A stretch of 64,000 bases of DNA, taken from the NCBI GenBank assembly GCA_001574975.1, contig KQ965732.1, positions 840,960-904,959 on the forward strand, read 5' to 3'. The translations under genes were made by a program, and so were the position numbers. Below are positions 10,740-22,516 of the stretch, one piece after another. Below the pieces are notes generated by a model. The model saw only the letters and a list, made by a program, of their open reading frames with translations. It was not told the origin of the DNA and made no database searches. This DNA comes from Gonapodya prolifera JEL478 (Eukaryota > Monoblepharomycota > Monoblepharidomycetes > Monoblepharidales > Gonapodyaceae). Numbering within the stretch: the first letter of the stretch is position 1; each line of letters begins with the position of its first letter.

Positions 10740-13700
10740 ATGGATCCTTCCCAAGCCTCGCAGCGACCGCCCCCTTCCTCGAGGCGGGGCAACCTGCAGC
10801 CGAAAGCTGGACCTCCTCGCTCTCTCGCTGCCGCCATGAGAGAAAACTTGGGCGTTAGCGTACCTGGATTGCCGAACAGAGCTGGATCCGTGGGCGCGAA
10901 ATCAGGTGGTGGAAGGGTCGGACCTGAAGGGACTGCTCACAACGCGTTGTCTGGAGGTGAGTCTTCCGCTTCCGCCCATCACCGATCGTATGCCGTTCTC
11001 ATCAAACTATATGTCGATGGGAATTGCGACCGCAAATGATATATCCGGACCCCGCGGCTGTTCAAACTTTGTTGGACGATTTTCATTTGGAGCTCCCCCC
11101 TTTGTGACTACTCCCACACAGCCGCTCGTCCAAACTGCAACTAGTGCACAATCTGACACTGAAACGGATGAGACGCACGACTTTCCCACACCCACCCCGA
11201 AGCATCGTGTCTTGTGGGGCACAGAACTTGATAGGAACCAAGGCGTCACTGTGGAATCTGCATCGTCCACGAACAGCCGACCTGTTAAAATGCCAACTTC
11301 TAGTATTTATGACACTCGTCCTACCAATACCTCGGAGGTTACACGAGTAAATGTTCAACCTAGAGGCTCTGGCAGGTGGAATGTGCCGCACACAAGTGGC
11401 GCTGGCTCCTTGTCTGTGCAGGTCCCCTCTCCCGCCAATCCCCGTCGCTTTTCTGGCTCTTCTTCGTCACAAGAACCTCCAGCGAGCTCTTCGAGCAGTG
11501 AACCGTATTCAGCCAACTCCTATCCAATATCCCTCTCGGATGGAGATTTATCGCGCACATCGTTGGACTCATCTGGTGGCGGCCAAACCGACAGATCGGT
11601 GATCACGAGATCAGATGTAGACGAGGACAGCCCGGGAGCACTTGAAGCTCCTGTTCTTTATAACAAAGTTAGTGGTTGTGTGAAGAATCCATTGTCTGCC
11701 GACTTGACTCTGACGCCGTTGTGTAGCTTTACAAAGCGGAACAGTCTGAAGCTGCTCAACCTCGTCGCCTGAGCTCGGAAAGTGCGCCAGGACATTCGTC
11801 GGCCCTGGACCGCGCTCCATCCCCTTCTTTGCAACAAGGTCACGTCATTCAACCCCCCTCCCCATACGATGGGCGTGCTCGTGGAGACCCTCTTAGCCCT
11901 GCGAGGATTGCCGTCGTTGCACATCAGCAGCGTTCATATGCGCCAGGTAGTGGACAAATCACTGAACACGGAGCTCCTCCGGATGAACGAGAGCACACCG
12001 CGTTCACAACACCGCCCTCTTCTGGTCGAACTGGCCTCTCTGGCCCAACTGGACTTGCATCTGCTGCCCCTACAGCGCCCGCTGGTATGAGCTTGAAAGA
12101 TCTCCTCAGCACTGTTTCAGAAGCGGATGTTAAGGCAGCAGCGCAAGTAGCTGCAAGCTGGCATCTCGGCCGCGAAACAAGTGGGCAACCTGGGCTCACT
12201 TCTCCACCTGTATCGAGGCGTTCCACCTCGTCGAACAGTGGCAGTTCCATCGGCATTTCTACTCCAAAGCCAGGCACGAGCAGCGAAAGAGGCTCTGACC
12301 TTACAGCAAACTATGAAAGTACAATGGAGCGGATGCCCGCAAAGCGAGGCCCGGATTCTGATGCAAATTCTTGGAGGACCTCTCTCCATCCACCATCCTT
12401 TGTTTCTTCTGGCGCGTCGACCCCGGAAAGTGGTAGTCGCCCACCGTCCGTTCGGTTTTCCCCTCCCACATCACTAGCTTCGTCTCCAAGCAAGCCAAAT
12501 GCACGCGCACCGTCGCCATCGCTCGCAGTGCCCGACTCGTCGCAGGCAGACCCTGCAAAGTTCTCCAAATCAAATGAATCACAACCCCTCGATCCTGCCT
12601 CCGCGTTTGAGCAGTTGCTTTCCCGCCTTCCTGCACCGTCTGCCGAAACTCTGAGTCGATCCAGTCGCACGAAAGCCCACCTTGCGCGCCGGTATGAGCT
12701 TGTAGCAACAATGATGGAACCTGGTGGACCCGGCTTTAACCCTCTCAAAGTGACTAGGTGGCGGCAGGAGTCTGGCCGGTGGGGCAAGACGAAAGATGTG
12801 TGGAGTGTCGGTACAGATGAGTTGCGGGAGTGGTGGGATGAAGTTGGTGCAAAGCAGGATGCAAAACAGTCTGAAGTTGAGCACGATGACAGTTTTGGTT
12901 TTGAGTCGCATGGGGAGAATCCGTTGAAGCACATTGGGTCCGTCGGTGACAGCCCAAGTCGACCAGCAAGAGTCCGAGTTGAAGAACTCACATCTCTTGG
13001 GAGGGAAGCCCCTCAAACGGGCTTTGGGGTCAACTTCTCATTTCCTGTTCCATCCTCGCCGACATCTCCTCAGGCAACAGTGGAACGGAGAATATCATAT
13101 GAGGGCACTGTGCCACCAACAGTTACTTCTGGGGCTCTAACCTCATCCTCTCGGGTTGGGGACAGTGAGACATTGGCTGAAGCAAGTCAGTCAGCTTTGT
13201 TTCAAAAGTTTCTATCAGGTGCATTGCAGGGTCAGGCATCGTCACAACCACAAGCCCCAACTGCAATGGCAACAACTACCGTCAAATCACCGGTTACTCC
13301 AACAGCAAACGGCCCTGAGAATACTACGCCAAACACTTTGCTCAAACCGGAACTTCGGAAAGTTCCTACTGACACTCCTGTTCCGACTTCTACGACTTCC
13401 TTTTCGTCCTCTGCGATACGACCAGCCATCGAACGCTCCGATGACCCTCGGCACCGCAAGCGGTCTGTATCGACGGATAGTGCAAGTGCTCGCGCTCAAG
13501 ATCGTAGATCAAAGCTTAACACGGCTCTACCTGCGGACTCTAGTAAGATGAAGCGCATCGAAAGTGTAGGAAATTCATCAGATAATGAGCCCGCAAGTAC
13601 CAACGCCAGCAGCAGGGGCAGCTTGGAAATTTTAGGCGGAATGTGGCAAAAGGGACGTATGAGTCCCACTCCTGTTGGAAACCCGAGAGCTGCCTTTGGA

Positions 13701-16286
13701 AATGGAGATTCCCAGGCTGGGTTCTTTGGCGGACTGTTTGGACGTCGGCGGACGAGACGGGGTGATGGCCACGGTTCCGATGGCGGCTCAGCATTAGCTT
13801 TGATGACAACCGCAGCTGACATGGACCCGGAATTTGTGAATGGCACAGACCAAGGACCTGCCCTTGTGCCAAATACCGATCGTGAAAGTTCCCCTGTTCG
13901 ACTGGAGCCTACCCCCCGGAGACCCATTCTAGAGACATTTGGATCTGCTGCAGCGACATCAGTTATTTCAAGGAGGTCAGCGTCTGTCTCTGGAACCGGC
14001 CCATGGCGATTGGTGGACTTTTCTGCAGGATTTGAAGGAATTCCACTCGTCGGAAAGCCCAAGGACCGCGATGCCGTGGTCGGTCGTCCGCCATCGATCC
14101 CATTGAAAGTCAACGAAGGAGTTATAGGCACAGAGATTCAACGTAATACGAGTGCCAAAGGTGGCATCAATCTTGGATCACCCCTTTCGGTGGTCCAAGC
14201 CAATGCAGGATCTTCAGGGAGCGTTGATACGATCTCGTCCACCAGTCCGACTCCTTCATTGCGGAGAGAAAGTGAGCGGACTGGTCAAAAATGTTTTCAC
14301 GCTATGTGTTGGTTGTTAAAGTCACGCTGAAATCCTGCACCAGACCAGGAGTCAATCGCCTCTCAACTGCCCTCCTCTGTCTCTCCATACCATGATCTAG
14401 TTCCACCAAGAGATGTAGGGAGCCCTGGCGCAAATCGATCTTCGTCCGAAGTGGCAGTAAATGGACCCAAATCTGAGGCGCAAACTCCACCAAAACAAAT
14501 CTCCGCGAACTCACTGGAGCAAGATGCCCCTTCGCGACATTCGCTTGATGAAGCCAGGACCGGCGCTGTTGAAAGCGAAAGGGACTCCCGACGCGGAAGA
14601 AAAGAAAAGAGGCGTGACCGTCGAACCGGCAAAGATGTTCTCAGTGGTGTGGGTCTCATGGTTACGCGACCGAAATCGACATGGATTGGTGGACGAAAAC
14701 GGGAAAAGGGCGCAGAGACGGAATCGAGGGCGCGATCAAGCTCGCGAGAGAGTGCTTCGGGTTCAGCGTTCTCCAAGACAAAAGGAAGAGTTGTGGTATG
14801 TGCTTTTCCATTCGTTTTTACAGTTATATTGTTCTCACCGAGTTATTGGCACTTTACAGCAAGGGTTTCAAAAGGCGAGAAACGCTCTTCTTTCTAACAG
14901 AGGTGCTTTCCACGAGGATTCCAGTCCACCAGGTGATGAACAGCAGGAAGAACAGGAGATGGTTATTGTGTCAGAGAAATTCGCGGACGACGGATCTTCA
15001 GTTGGGGCCACGGGCTCAAGCTCCCTCAAACGTGCGAGTGGTCGGATGTCATTGACCACGGAGAGCCGACGTCTGGTGTTCACGTCGGAAATGCAAGCTT
15101 TTTTGCGAGAACTTCATTCGCCTTGTGAGTATCATGTCAATACCGCCGTTGTTGTGTTCTCATTGTTCGCTTTCAAGATCGCAACACAACTCCTCCTTTG
15201 ATCGACACTACAATTGTACTCACTCCACATGCCGACACACAACATGGTTATGCAAACTTTCGCTTAGTGCTAGAAGAATTTGCTCGCGAGGTTCCGGTGT
15301 TTACATCAAGGTTGCAAAGTCTGAGGGCCAGAATGGAGGTGAGTGTTCCTTTCAATCACAAAATTTCTTGTTCCAATCTTTTTTTTTTGCAGGATTTTCA
15401 GACCAAAGATCTCGAAGCATTAACAAGGAATGCGATAAGTGACTATCCAGAACTTCCCACTTTGCCGCCTAGTGCTCGGTCCGATTCAGGCAGTGCAATG
15501 AACATTTCTTCCGGAATCCCTGTCGAACCATTCACCCTGGGTGCTACAAGAGTGATTGACTTTGGATCGAGGGCTGAGCGAACGGATTCCGGGTCTGTTG
15601 AATTGCAATCACCAAACCAATCGACAGGGCGAAACCCAGGGGTTGCATATTGGACACCATCTACATCATTACAACGAAATTCGGAGCCAACTCTGGTCAC
15701 AGGAAAATTTTCTTTCCGTGATCTCCAGGAGGTATATCAGCTTGTGGTTGGAGTTCCAGAAACTCGAGATGCAGTTTCAGGATTGTCGACCTCCATTGAC
15801 GTCACCGTGAGAGAACTCGCTCGTCGTGCAGAGGAACTCCAACGGAAGCACTCGTCAACGGACTATGACATGTCAAGAATGATAAATCGAGTGGAAGAAA
15901 TCACGACGTTGGTCAACGAAAGATGGCTCGTTAGATTGAAAGAAGCAGATGATGAGTTTCGCAAGGTCCAAACCCTTCGTGGTCCAACGCTCTCTGATTG
16001 GATGTGGGCACTCTTGGGAGTTGTCCTCACTTGTGAGTTCTGAACGTTCATGGCTCTGATGACAACTGCCAATATTGAGATTCGTGATTTAGTTATCGGC
16101 AGCACATGGTATTATGGGTATATCGTGTACAAGAAAATGTCAGTCGTACTTAAAGACGGCACGCAGGCTGCCAGAGACATGTTATCACGAAATCGGCCCC
16201 AGCAGTCGACAGATAGTGTCCCCCATCCGGAAGATACTATCCCTGGTGCCTTGGAAATGAACGCTCCAAGTTTTGAAGGAACCTAA
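10740..16286 (+). CDS. Long disordered protein with C-terminal membrane anchor, function unknown
   Basis: At least seven exons encode about 1,600 residues. Most of it is Ser/Pro/Thr-rich and looks disordered. Two parts look folded. The first is at about 12590-12860, with RTKAHLARRYELVATMMEP, FNPLKVTRWR, WGKTKDVWSVGTDELREWW. The second is at 15200-15960, a helical stretch (NFRLVLEEFAREVPVFTSR, RDLQEVYQLVVGVPETRDA, RVEEITTLVNERWLVRLKEA). It ends with a hydrophobic helix (WMWALLGVVLTFIGSTWYYG) joined across an intron by an unusual TTTAG acceptor, then a short polar tail. This predicts a cytosolic protein anchored in a membrane by its tail, perhaps at the ER or a contact site. I do not recognise the family with certainty. 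The start ATG at 10740 reads MDPSQASQ. Convergent with the DENND6 gene, 60 bp apart. Confidence 0.75.
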
Positions 16287-16346
16287 TAGAAAATAGTTGT
16301 CATGGTCACTTAGCATTTGAGCCTTTTACTTAATATAATATCTTGG

Positions 16347-19300
16347 TCATGTTGCAACGCTGTTTCGAAGTGCTTCGGGTAAAGCGTGGACGACGAAAGA
16401 AATTGCTCTTCGCATATTTTTCAGCTGCTCAAATGTGGGGTGAACATCGAAAGTTTCAAGAACCTTCCTGTGACGCGATGGTGGCAGCGACTCTTGGGGT
16501 AAATGTGAGTCCGTGAGATTGGTCTGATGCCCAACAGTTGGACCATCAAAGCTGGAGCGAATAGGTTCAACGACATGCTCAGGATCTTTGTTTGTCGATG
16601 AACCTTCGCGAGCCGAGATTTGGTCTTCATTCCCAAGTTTATCACAATTCTCCAGACTTTGCCGTTCGGGACTGTTTGATGGCTTTTCAGACTCTGCACT
16701 ACTTTTCGCGCCGTCCAAATTCATTTCCGATCCAAACGCCGCCTCTGCAGACGCAACCTCATCGCGAAGTCTCAACAGAAGCTCTACAACTTCAACTTCG
16801 CCTTTTGATGCGGCCCAGTGTTCCACCTCAACCTGTTTTCCGTCCACTCCAACAGCCGAAAGTGCCTCTAGTACTCGAATGCGCCATAACCGAAAAACGG
16901 TTTCAGATCGCTCTCTAAGCCACGTGGCAAACGTAGGAGTTCGCAAAAATAGTCGGTAGAACTCAGGGAACGGACGTTTTGGGGGAATTGGAAGTGAAGG
17001 CGCTTGGTAAAAACAAAACAAAATTAGAATCAGTTTCCCTCAGAAATCAGAAGGCACACGAGCAGAATGAACCGTGTCGCGCTCACCTCCTGCTCCCTCC
17101 ACGTACTTAATGAAGCTTTCCATTCCAAAGGGGTTTATTTGTGGGCGATTCCTGAGCAATCCGGCGGCAACTGCTGCGACATTGGTGGCTTCGACAATAA
17201 CGCCGCTTCCAAGTCGTCCAGATCCTGGAAAGGATGTTCGTGATATCCGTCCTTGAACTACCAGCGAAGAGAAATATGTCTCCAAAGGCATCATGATACT
17301 CTCTGTAAGATCCACGAAGTGACGGCGAAGAATATTATCGAGAATGTATGCTAGCGATTGAAATTAGCTGAAAAGGCAACGACCACATGCTGAAAAGGTG
17401 ATACTCACCCGGTTGTCCCATAAGTGAGGCCTCCGCCACCTTCTTAACCACCGACTTGTCACATGAAAAAAATCCTTTCCATTTGAGGGTAACTTCTTGC
17501 ACCTCGTCCTCGAGATTTTGCGTTTCACCGGGCTGTTGGACAGAACTCGCTTGTTGCGTTGATGGAGGCTCTGACTCGTTTGGTTTTCGAAGTCCCCAAG
17601 AAGACTTCAATTGAGCAAGAAATCCTCCCGCAGAAACCTGATTTGACGATGCAACAGAATGGACCCCTGATGCTCCGTTTTGCAATACGTTGCCATTGCC
17701 CGATGCTCCCATCCGCAATCCAGACGCCTTGGAAACAACAACCACATTTTCTAACCACTCAGGACCCAGAACTTTTGTGAAAACAGGATTGGTGACTCCT
17801 AGAATCCCACCACGCCATTGTGTAGAAATGGGAGTTTGCGGGCGTCGTGACGGAGAGCTTGATGATTGGAGATCTGCACGTGTTACAACAGCCTCCGCTC
17901 TTCCGGATGCTGTGTTCAATCGTCGCCAACTCCGCACTTCGCTATCTCCGACTGTGACAAAGCCGCGCCATTCTCCACCATATGCTACTGGCTTGACAAG
18001 CTCAACCAGTGTGTCTACAAGTCGAGAGCAGGCACGCGGTGTGTCTCCTCGGACTAATATTTGCCTACACAGCAGCACCAGTTCATAAAGCGGCCAGAGG
18101 GATTCAATGTGAAGACGGAACTGACTGTGCAAGGAGCACGGTGTAACGGGATATGGATTGCCACCAAGTGGATAAAACAGCGGAAGCGAAGAACAAGACG
18201 GTGGTGGAAACATGGTAGTCAGGGACCTTTCAAGAATGGAAAGGGTAAGAGTTATAGTGGATGTTCCGTGCGGTTGCGACGTTGGACTTGTGGAGAGCAT
18301 TTGTGTATGGTACGAAAATGGCGCAGCTGGCGGAGTTGGCCTTTTGGCACACTCGTTTCAGTCTCCCACAGGTATCAGTTCACACATTGAGCTCACCAGT
18401 CAGAAATATCAGCGCATGCATTACGCAGAACATTCGCCGTCCGGTCCCAGTCAATTTCTTTCCCATCGCCAAACAGTTCATTTCCAACAATCCCGATTAT
18501 TCGTTCCCACAACCCCGGCCATGCATGCTGCGAGACAATCACAATGGACTTCTGTAGATATCCGCGACGGATCGATTTGGACGGAAGCTGCCGAAAACTG
18601 GCGTGGCAATGTAAGAACGTGGGGAGCTGTGGCGAAGGTTTTACTCGGATTTCGCTATGTGGGAAGATCGCTGAAGGTAAAAATGGGTTCGGAGGTTGAG
18701 GTCCCGACGATAATGGATTCCCTTGACTACTTGTGCTGTCCTTCGTTGAGCAACGAACGCGAAAGCTGAAAACAGCATCTCCCGTATGCGACTTGGAGTT
18801 GGAGTCAGGAAAAGAGGAGAATGCACTACATTGCCATACAAGTATTAGGCGACGATATGAAACGAAACTCTTTTGAAAACGACAAATTGGTTCATTGAGT
18901 AATCCAACCAGTTCTTTGCGCTTGTCAAAGTGGGCTATCTCCTCGTTGTGTTCCAATGCGATCAAATGTTTTCATTTTTCGCACTCACATGTCTCTCCAT
19001 GTGCTTTCTGAAAGGCAATCTTTTGCCCACCCAGGGTACACCATTTCTATTGCCTGACCCCTCTCCAGATCGAAAGTCACGACTACGAACGACAAAATCC
19101 AACGATGTAGGGCGCTATGGTCCGGAATTCCAGCGGAACGAGAGTGGGAGCTCTCCACAAAATCATCGTTTCCCAATCGTTCTTGATTTTCGCCTTTCGA
19201 ACCATCGAATTCAGGAAGCGTTAGATCCTGCTTCGCCCATTGCACGGAAGTCGTGACATTCGCTGTCCCATCGTCTGCTGTGTTGGGCGGGCTTTCATAG

Positions 19301-19593
19301 AGGAATTGATTGTCCTGAATTGCATCAGTTTCGATGTCGTTTTGAATCTCCAATTCATCGTATTCAACGTGCGCATTATCACGGTATCCGTTGGGGTGCG
19401 CTGACCGGGATCGATACCTCGATCGTGGGGCCTGGGTCTGGAGGTCGGGTGTCGAAATGTTTTTCACAGCGGTGGCGAGGAGGCGGTTTGTTGACGGAGA
19501 GGAGTCTCGAGCGATTCGTACGGCAGGCGTCAATGGCGAAACGGAGTCAGGGGCCGTAGCAGCTCCTGTTGATTCCATCACGAATGTGGTCAT
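16347..19593 (-). CDS. DENND6/FAM116-type DENN domain protein (Rab GEF)
   Basis: A multi-exon gene for a DENND6-family protein, which in animals activates Rab GTPases (Rab14) on endosomal membranes. The uDENN start is clear: RWILSFVVVTFDLERGQAIEM, then after an intron FSSFPDSNS and GDAVFSFRVR. The cDENN core follows with FRQLPSKSIRRGYLQKSIVI and LWPLYELVLLCRQILVRG. The diagnostic ILGVTNPVFTKVL precedes the dDENN part (DLTESIMMPLETYFSSLV, FYRLFLRTPTFATWLRER). The order and spacing fit the family from end to end. It is longer than animal DENND6 (about 600 aa) because of low-complexity inserts, for example at the N-terminus before RWIL and in the acidic Ser-rich stretch near 16500-16750. I start at the ATG at 19593 (MTTFVMEST); a second Met five codons on is equally possible. 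Confidence 0.88.
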
Positions 19594-19762
19594 AGCGGGC
19601 CCATAACGCGGTTAAAGTTGGAGCCGTCGAACCCCCTCTCTCTCGTTTCAGCTCTTGAGCTCTATCGCTGACATATGCAGCAATCTTCGTTAATACAATT
19701 GAGCGATAGCATCATACAAATCTAGTCTAAACATGCAAATTACACAATGAATGGATATTACA

Positions 19763-19918
19763 TGCACTCTCAAAACGTCGCACCGACATCCGAAGCAGTC
19801 ACCAAGAGCAGGCTATTACCCACAAAGAATGCATATTCCATGCACTCTCAAAACGTAGCACCGACATCCGAAGCAGCCCCCAAGAGCAGGCCATTCCTCA
19901 CGCGACTTTGTTCAATTA
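19763..19918. repeat. 78-bp tandem duplication at the 3' end of the Zn2Cys6 gene
   Basis: Two adjacent units (19763-19840 and 19841-19918) share TGCACTCTCAAAACGT, GCACCGACATCCGAAGCAG and CCAAGAGCAGG with few differences. The right unit contains the last codons and stop of the minus-strand gene; the left unit lies just beyond that stop. The period is 78, a multiple of three, so the extra copy is in frame with the C-terminus. Confidence 0.85.
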
Positions 19919-22110
19919 TAGCAGAGAGCTTTGTTGCTTCACTGGATGGAGGAATATTGTTCTCCTCGCGGAATGCACTCAGGACCATTTCAACCGCGGC
20001 TTCATCATAAAGGATCGGTTCCTGTCCCATTCCCCGCTCCAGCTCCGCGAGAAAGAAGGCCATCACGCTTCGGGCAAAGTTCATCCTCGGATACATTGGC
20101 TTTGCGATCAGGTCATCAAAGCTTGCCAGAATAGATCGCATGCGAACTCTCAGGTCGCTAGGTGGTATTCCGCTGATCAACATCTGCACAGAAGTCAGCA
20201 GGAAAACAACTCCGACGTAATTAAGGCTGGTGCAAGTAAACTTAAGGAAAGGGAATGAAAAGGAAGAAAAAAAATCCTCACAAGAACCCAAATGTTGGAC
20301 TTCGAACGGTGCGAGTTGGGAGACTCCGCATTTTCGAAACAATTTCCACCGCTTCAAACGCGTTCTCCAAGGACACTACAAAGGACGGAGATGCGACCTA
20401 AAATTGTTCCTGTTATTGCCTGGAATTGGCATCCCATCGGACTAAAATCTCACCCAAAGCTTTAGCATATTTTCTGTATCGGGTGCAGCGGGTATTGGAG
20501 AGTGTAGCTCTCGCGCAGGGGTGCGGTAGGGCAAAAGCAGATCGAGCATTAACCTGAAGTTCGTGACTGAGGGGCCGTGAAGAACTGTCCTAAAAATCAG
20601 AAACTTGTGATCGCTGGAATGTATGATTTTACACTCACTGGAGCGCAGTCCGTGTAAGCTCATTTGCAAGTATAAAGTGTCACCTGGTGAAAGACCGCCA
20701 TGTAGTGAGGCATAGGCATTCAGGTGGTGCTCCCAGAGTGATATTTCGCCTTCAATTTCTTTGTTCCGGGTGGAAATCTGATGAGCCCAAGAGCTTTTTG
20801 CAGTCTCGGAGGCATGGGAAGCACATCGAAGCCCAAGCTGGTGGACTTCTATCACCCTTCCGAAGAGAGAGTACAGAGAAATGTCGAACACTATCAAATC
20901 AAGGTTGTGTTGGAGACCGGGTGTAAAAAACTCCTCCAGAGTTGGCATGACGGGTGGCACGTGAACCATCATTGGAGAGTCCCACATCCAGTTCGGGCAC
21001 GGAAGTCGAAGCAACATTGATTCCTCATCATTCAAGAGTTTTGGCACTCCTCGTGCTGCGGCAATGGTCCTGTCAAAGAGGAATGTGTTCCAGAAGAGCC
21101 TTCGAGCCCACTCTTGCTCCACCCATTGCGAAGAAATTGTGTTGATGGTGTGTTCGAAGTGTAACCCCAGACAACGAACCGCTGTTACACTCTGAGAAAG
21201 GTACATGGTGACGTGATCCCACTTAAGTTTCCCAATCGAGTGGAAAACAGCGTGTAGCATGGAGGTGATACCCGCTAGCGTTGGTTTTTCTGTTTCGATT
21301 TTCAGGAGTCTTTGCAGCCTCGGGAAGAAAGTCGAGCGTGCAAGGCTTTGGACCATCGCATCATCGTGCAGTTCAGCTCCAACGGTGAGGACTGAAAGGA
21401 CGAGGATTGGTGGATTGGGGTTATTTAAGAAGCTCTGTCGGTGGACCGTTGGGATGCTTGCTGGCAACTGCCCAAAATACAGTTGAATGAGAGAATGCAC
21501 CAGACTTTGGGAGGGCATCTCCGGTAACTGTTAACAAATAGCCCAACTATGAGTACTGCAAGAGAGGAAGTAAGGGTCGTGGACGTACATCATCAAAAAT
21601 GCTTGGTGCGTCTGCAATCCCAAGACTAGGAAAGTGAGGCAGATTCAATCGCAACTGGTGTACGTCTCGAAGAACATTCTTGGAGGGATATGGTGTTGCG
21701 GAGAATTCCCAGTGGTCGAAATGTGCTATGTTCCCCGTCGTGCCTACAACCGTTCGGATGGATATTGACATGTCGACATCGTCGGGTTCCGATTTAACAG
21801 ATCCGTTCATTGTACTAGGGATTTCTGAGACGGGGACAGGTCCATCACCCCCAAGAATCGCCTCCAGCAGTTTGATTCGATCTGCCAATGTGACTTTGGC
21901 ATGTTTCACCACTGTTCGCTTTGCGATCGTTTTGCGAGGGGCACGCGAATCAAAGCGACAATCAATCCCAAGACGAACGCATCGAGAGCAGGGTCCTCCA
22001 AGCTCGCTGTCGCACCGAATCTTTCGCTTCACGCATGCAACGCAAGTTTTTCGCATATCGAGGAGATTTACTTGATTGTTGGGCATCCCATCGTCGTCCG
22101 TCTCTGGCAT
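19848..22110 (-). CDS. Zn2Cys6 fungal transcription factor
   Basis: A three- or four-exon gene for a zinc-cluster transcription activator of the Gal4 type. The binuclear cluster is complete near the N-terminus: CVACVKRKIRCDSELGGPCS followed by RCVRLGIDC, matching Cx2Cx6Cx5-9Cx2Cx6C. A basic linker follows (RKTIAKRTVVKHAK) with a short helical segment (LADRIKLLEAIL) that could dimerise. The middle homology region is recognisable at 20442-21518 (LIQLYFGQLPASIPTVHRQSF, the usual opening, then VRCLGLHFE and WARRLFWNTFLFDR). A final exon gives RMRSILASFDDLIAKPMYP and ends at 19848. The target genes are unknown. It is divergent from a CoA-transferase gene with 406 bp between the starts, so regulation of that neighbour is possible but unproven. 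Confidence 0.92.
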
Positions 22111-22516
22111 ATCCTTGTTGAGAAAGGAAGCAGAGGGGGGGGATTGTGTGTATCGAGCTGGAAGGGTCGGTGCTGGTCGTTTGGCGTCATTCCAATGCTA
22201 ATACCACAAATAGCCGCAGTTTCACTTCCAGTCACCAACAATTCTACATGGTGACAGAGGCTGCAGAGGTGGGAGCAACAGGTGCGCAAATTTCTGCTGC
22301 CGTGTAAATATGTACGCTGGTACAGACTGATTGTAGTAGAGAAGCACTCTATTCAACTAGAGTCAAAAGAAGAGAAGGTCTTGGCGCCTCTTGTTGGTAC
22401 AGCAAGGTGTTTTTGGATCGGCAAATTTGCATCCGCACGCTTTCTCCGGAACAAAACCTACATTCCCCCTCCCGAGCTTCGACGTTCCTGCCATTTCATC
22501 GAGCCCTCACGGAGCC
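22111..22516. promoter_or_regulatory. Divergent intergenic region between zinc-cluster factor and CoA-transferase
   Basis: 406 bp without a gene. It holds a G-run (GGGGGGG at about 22136). Zinc-cluster factors of this class bind CGG triplets and often regulate divergent neighbours, but I see no clear paired CGG site. Confidence 0.4.

Noticed and set aside
14451-15201. Separate gene within the 3' part of the long tail-anchored protein
   Set aside because: Exons join in frame with the upstream and downstream parts by normal splice signals, so one gene is simpler.
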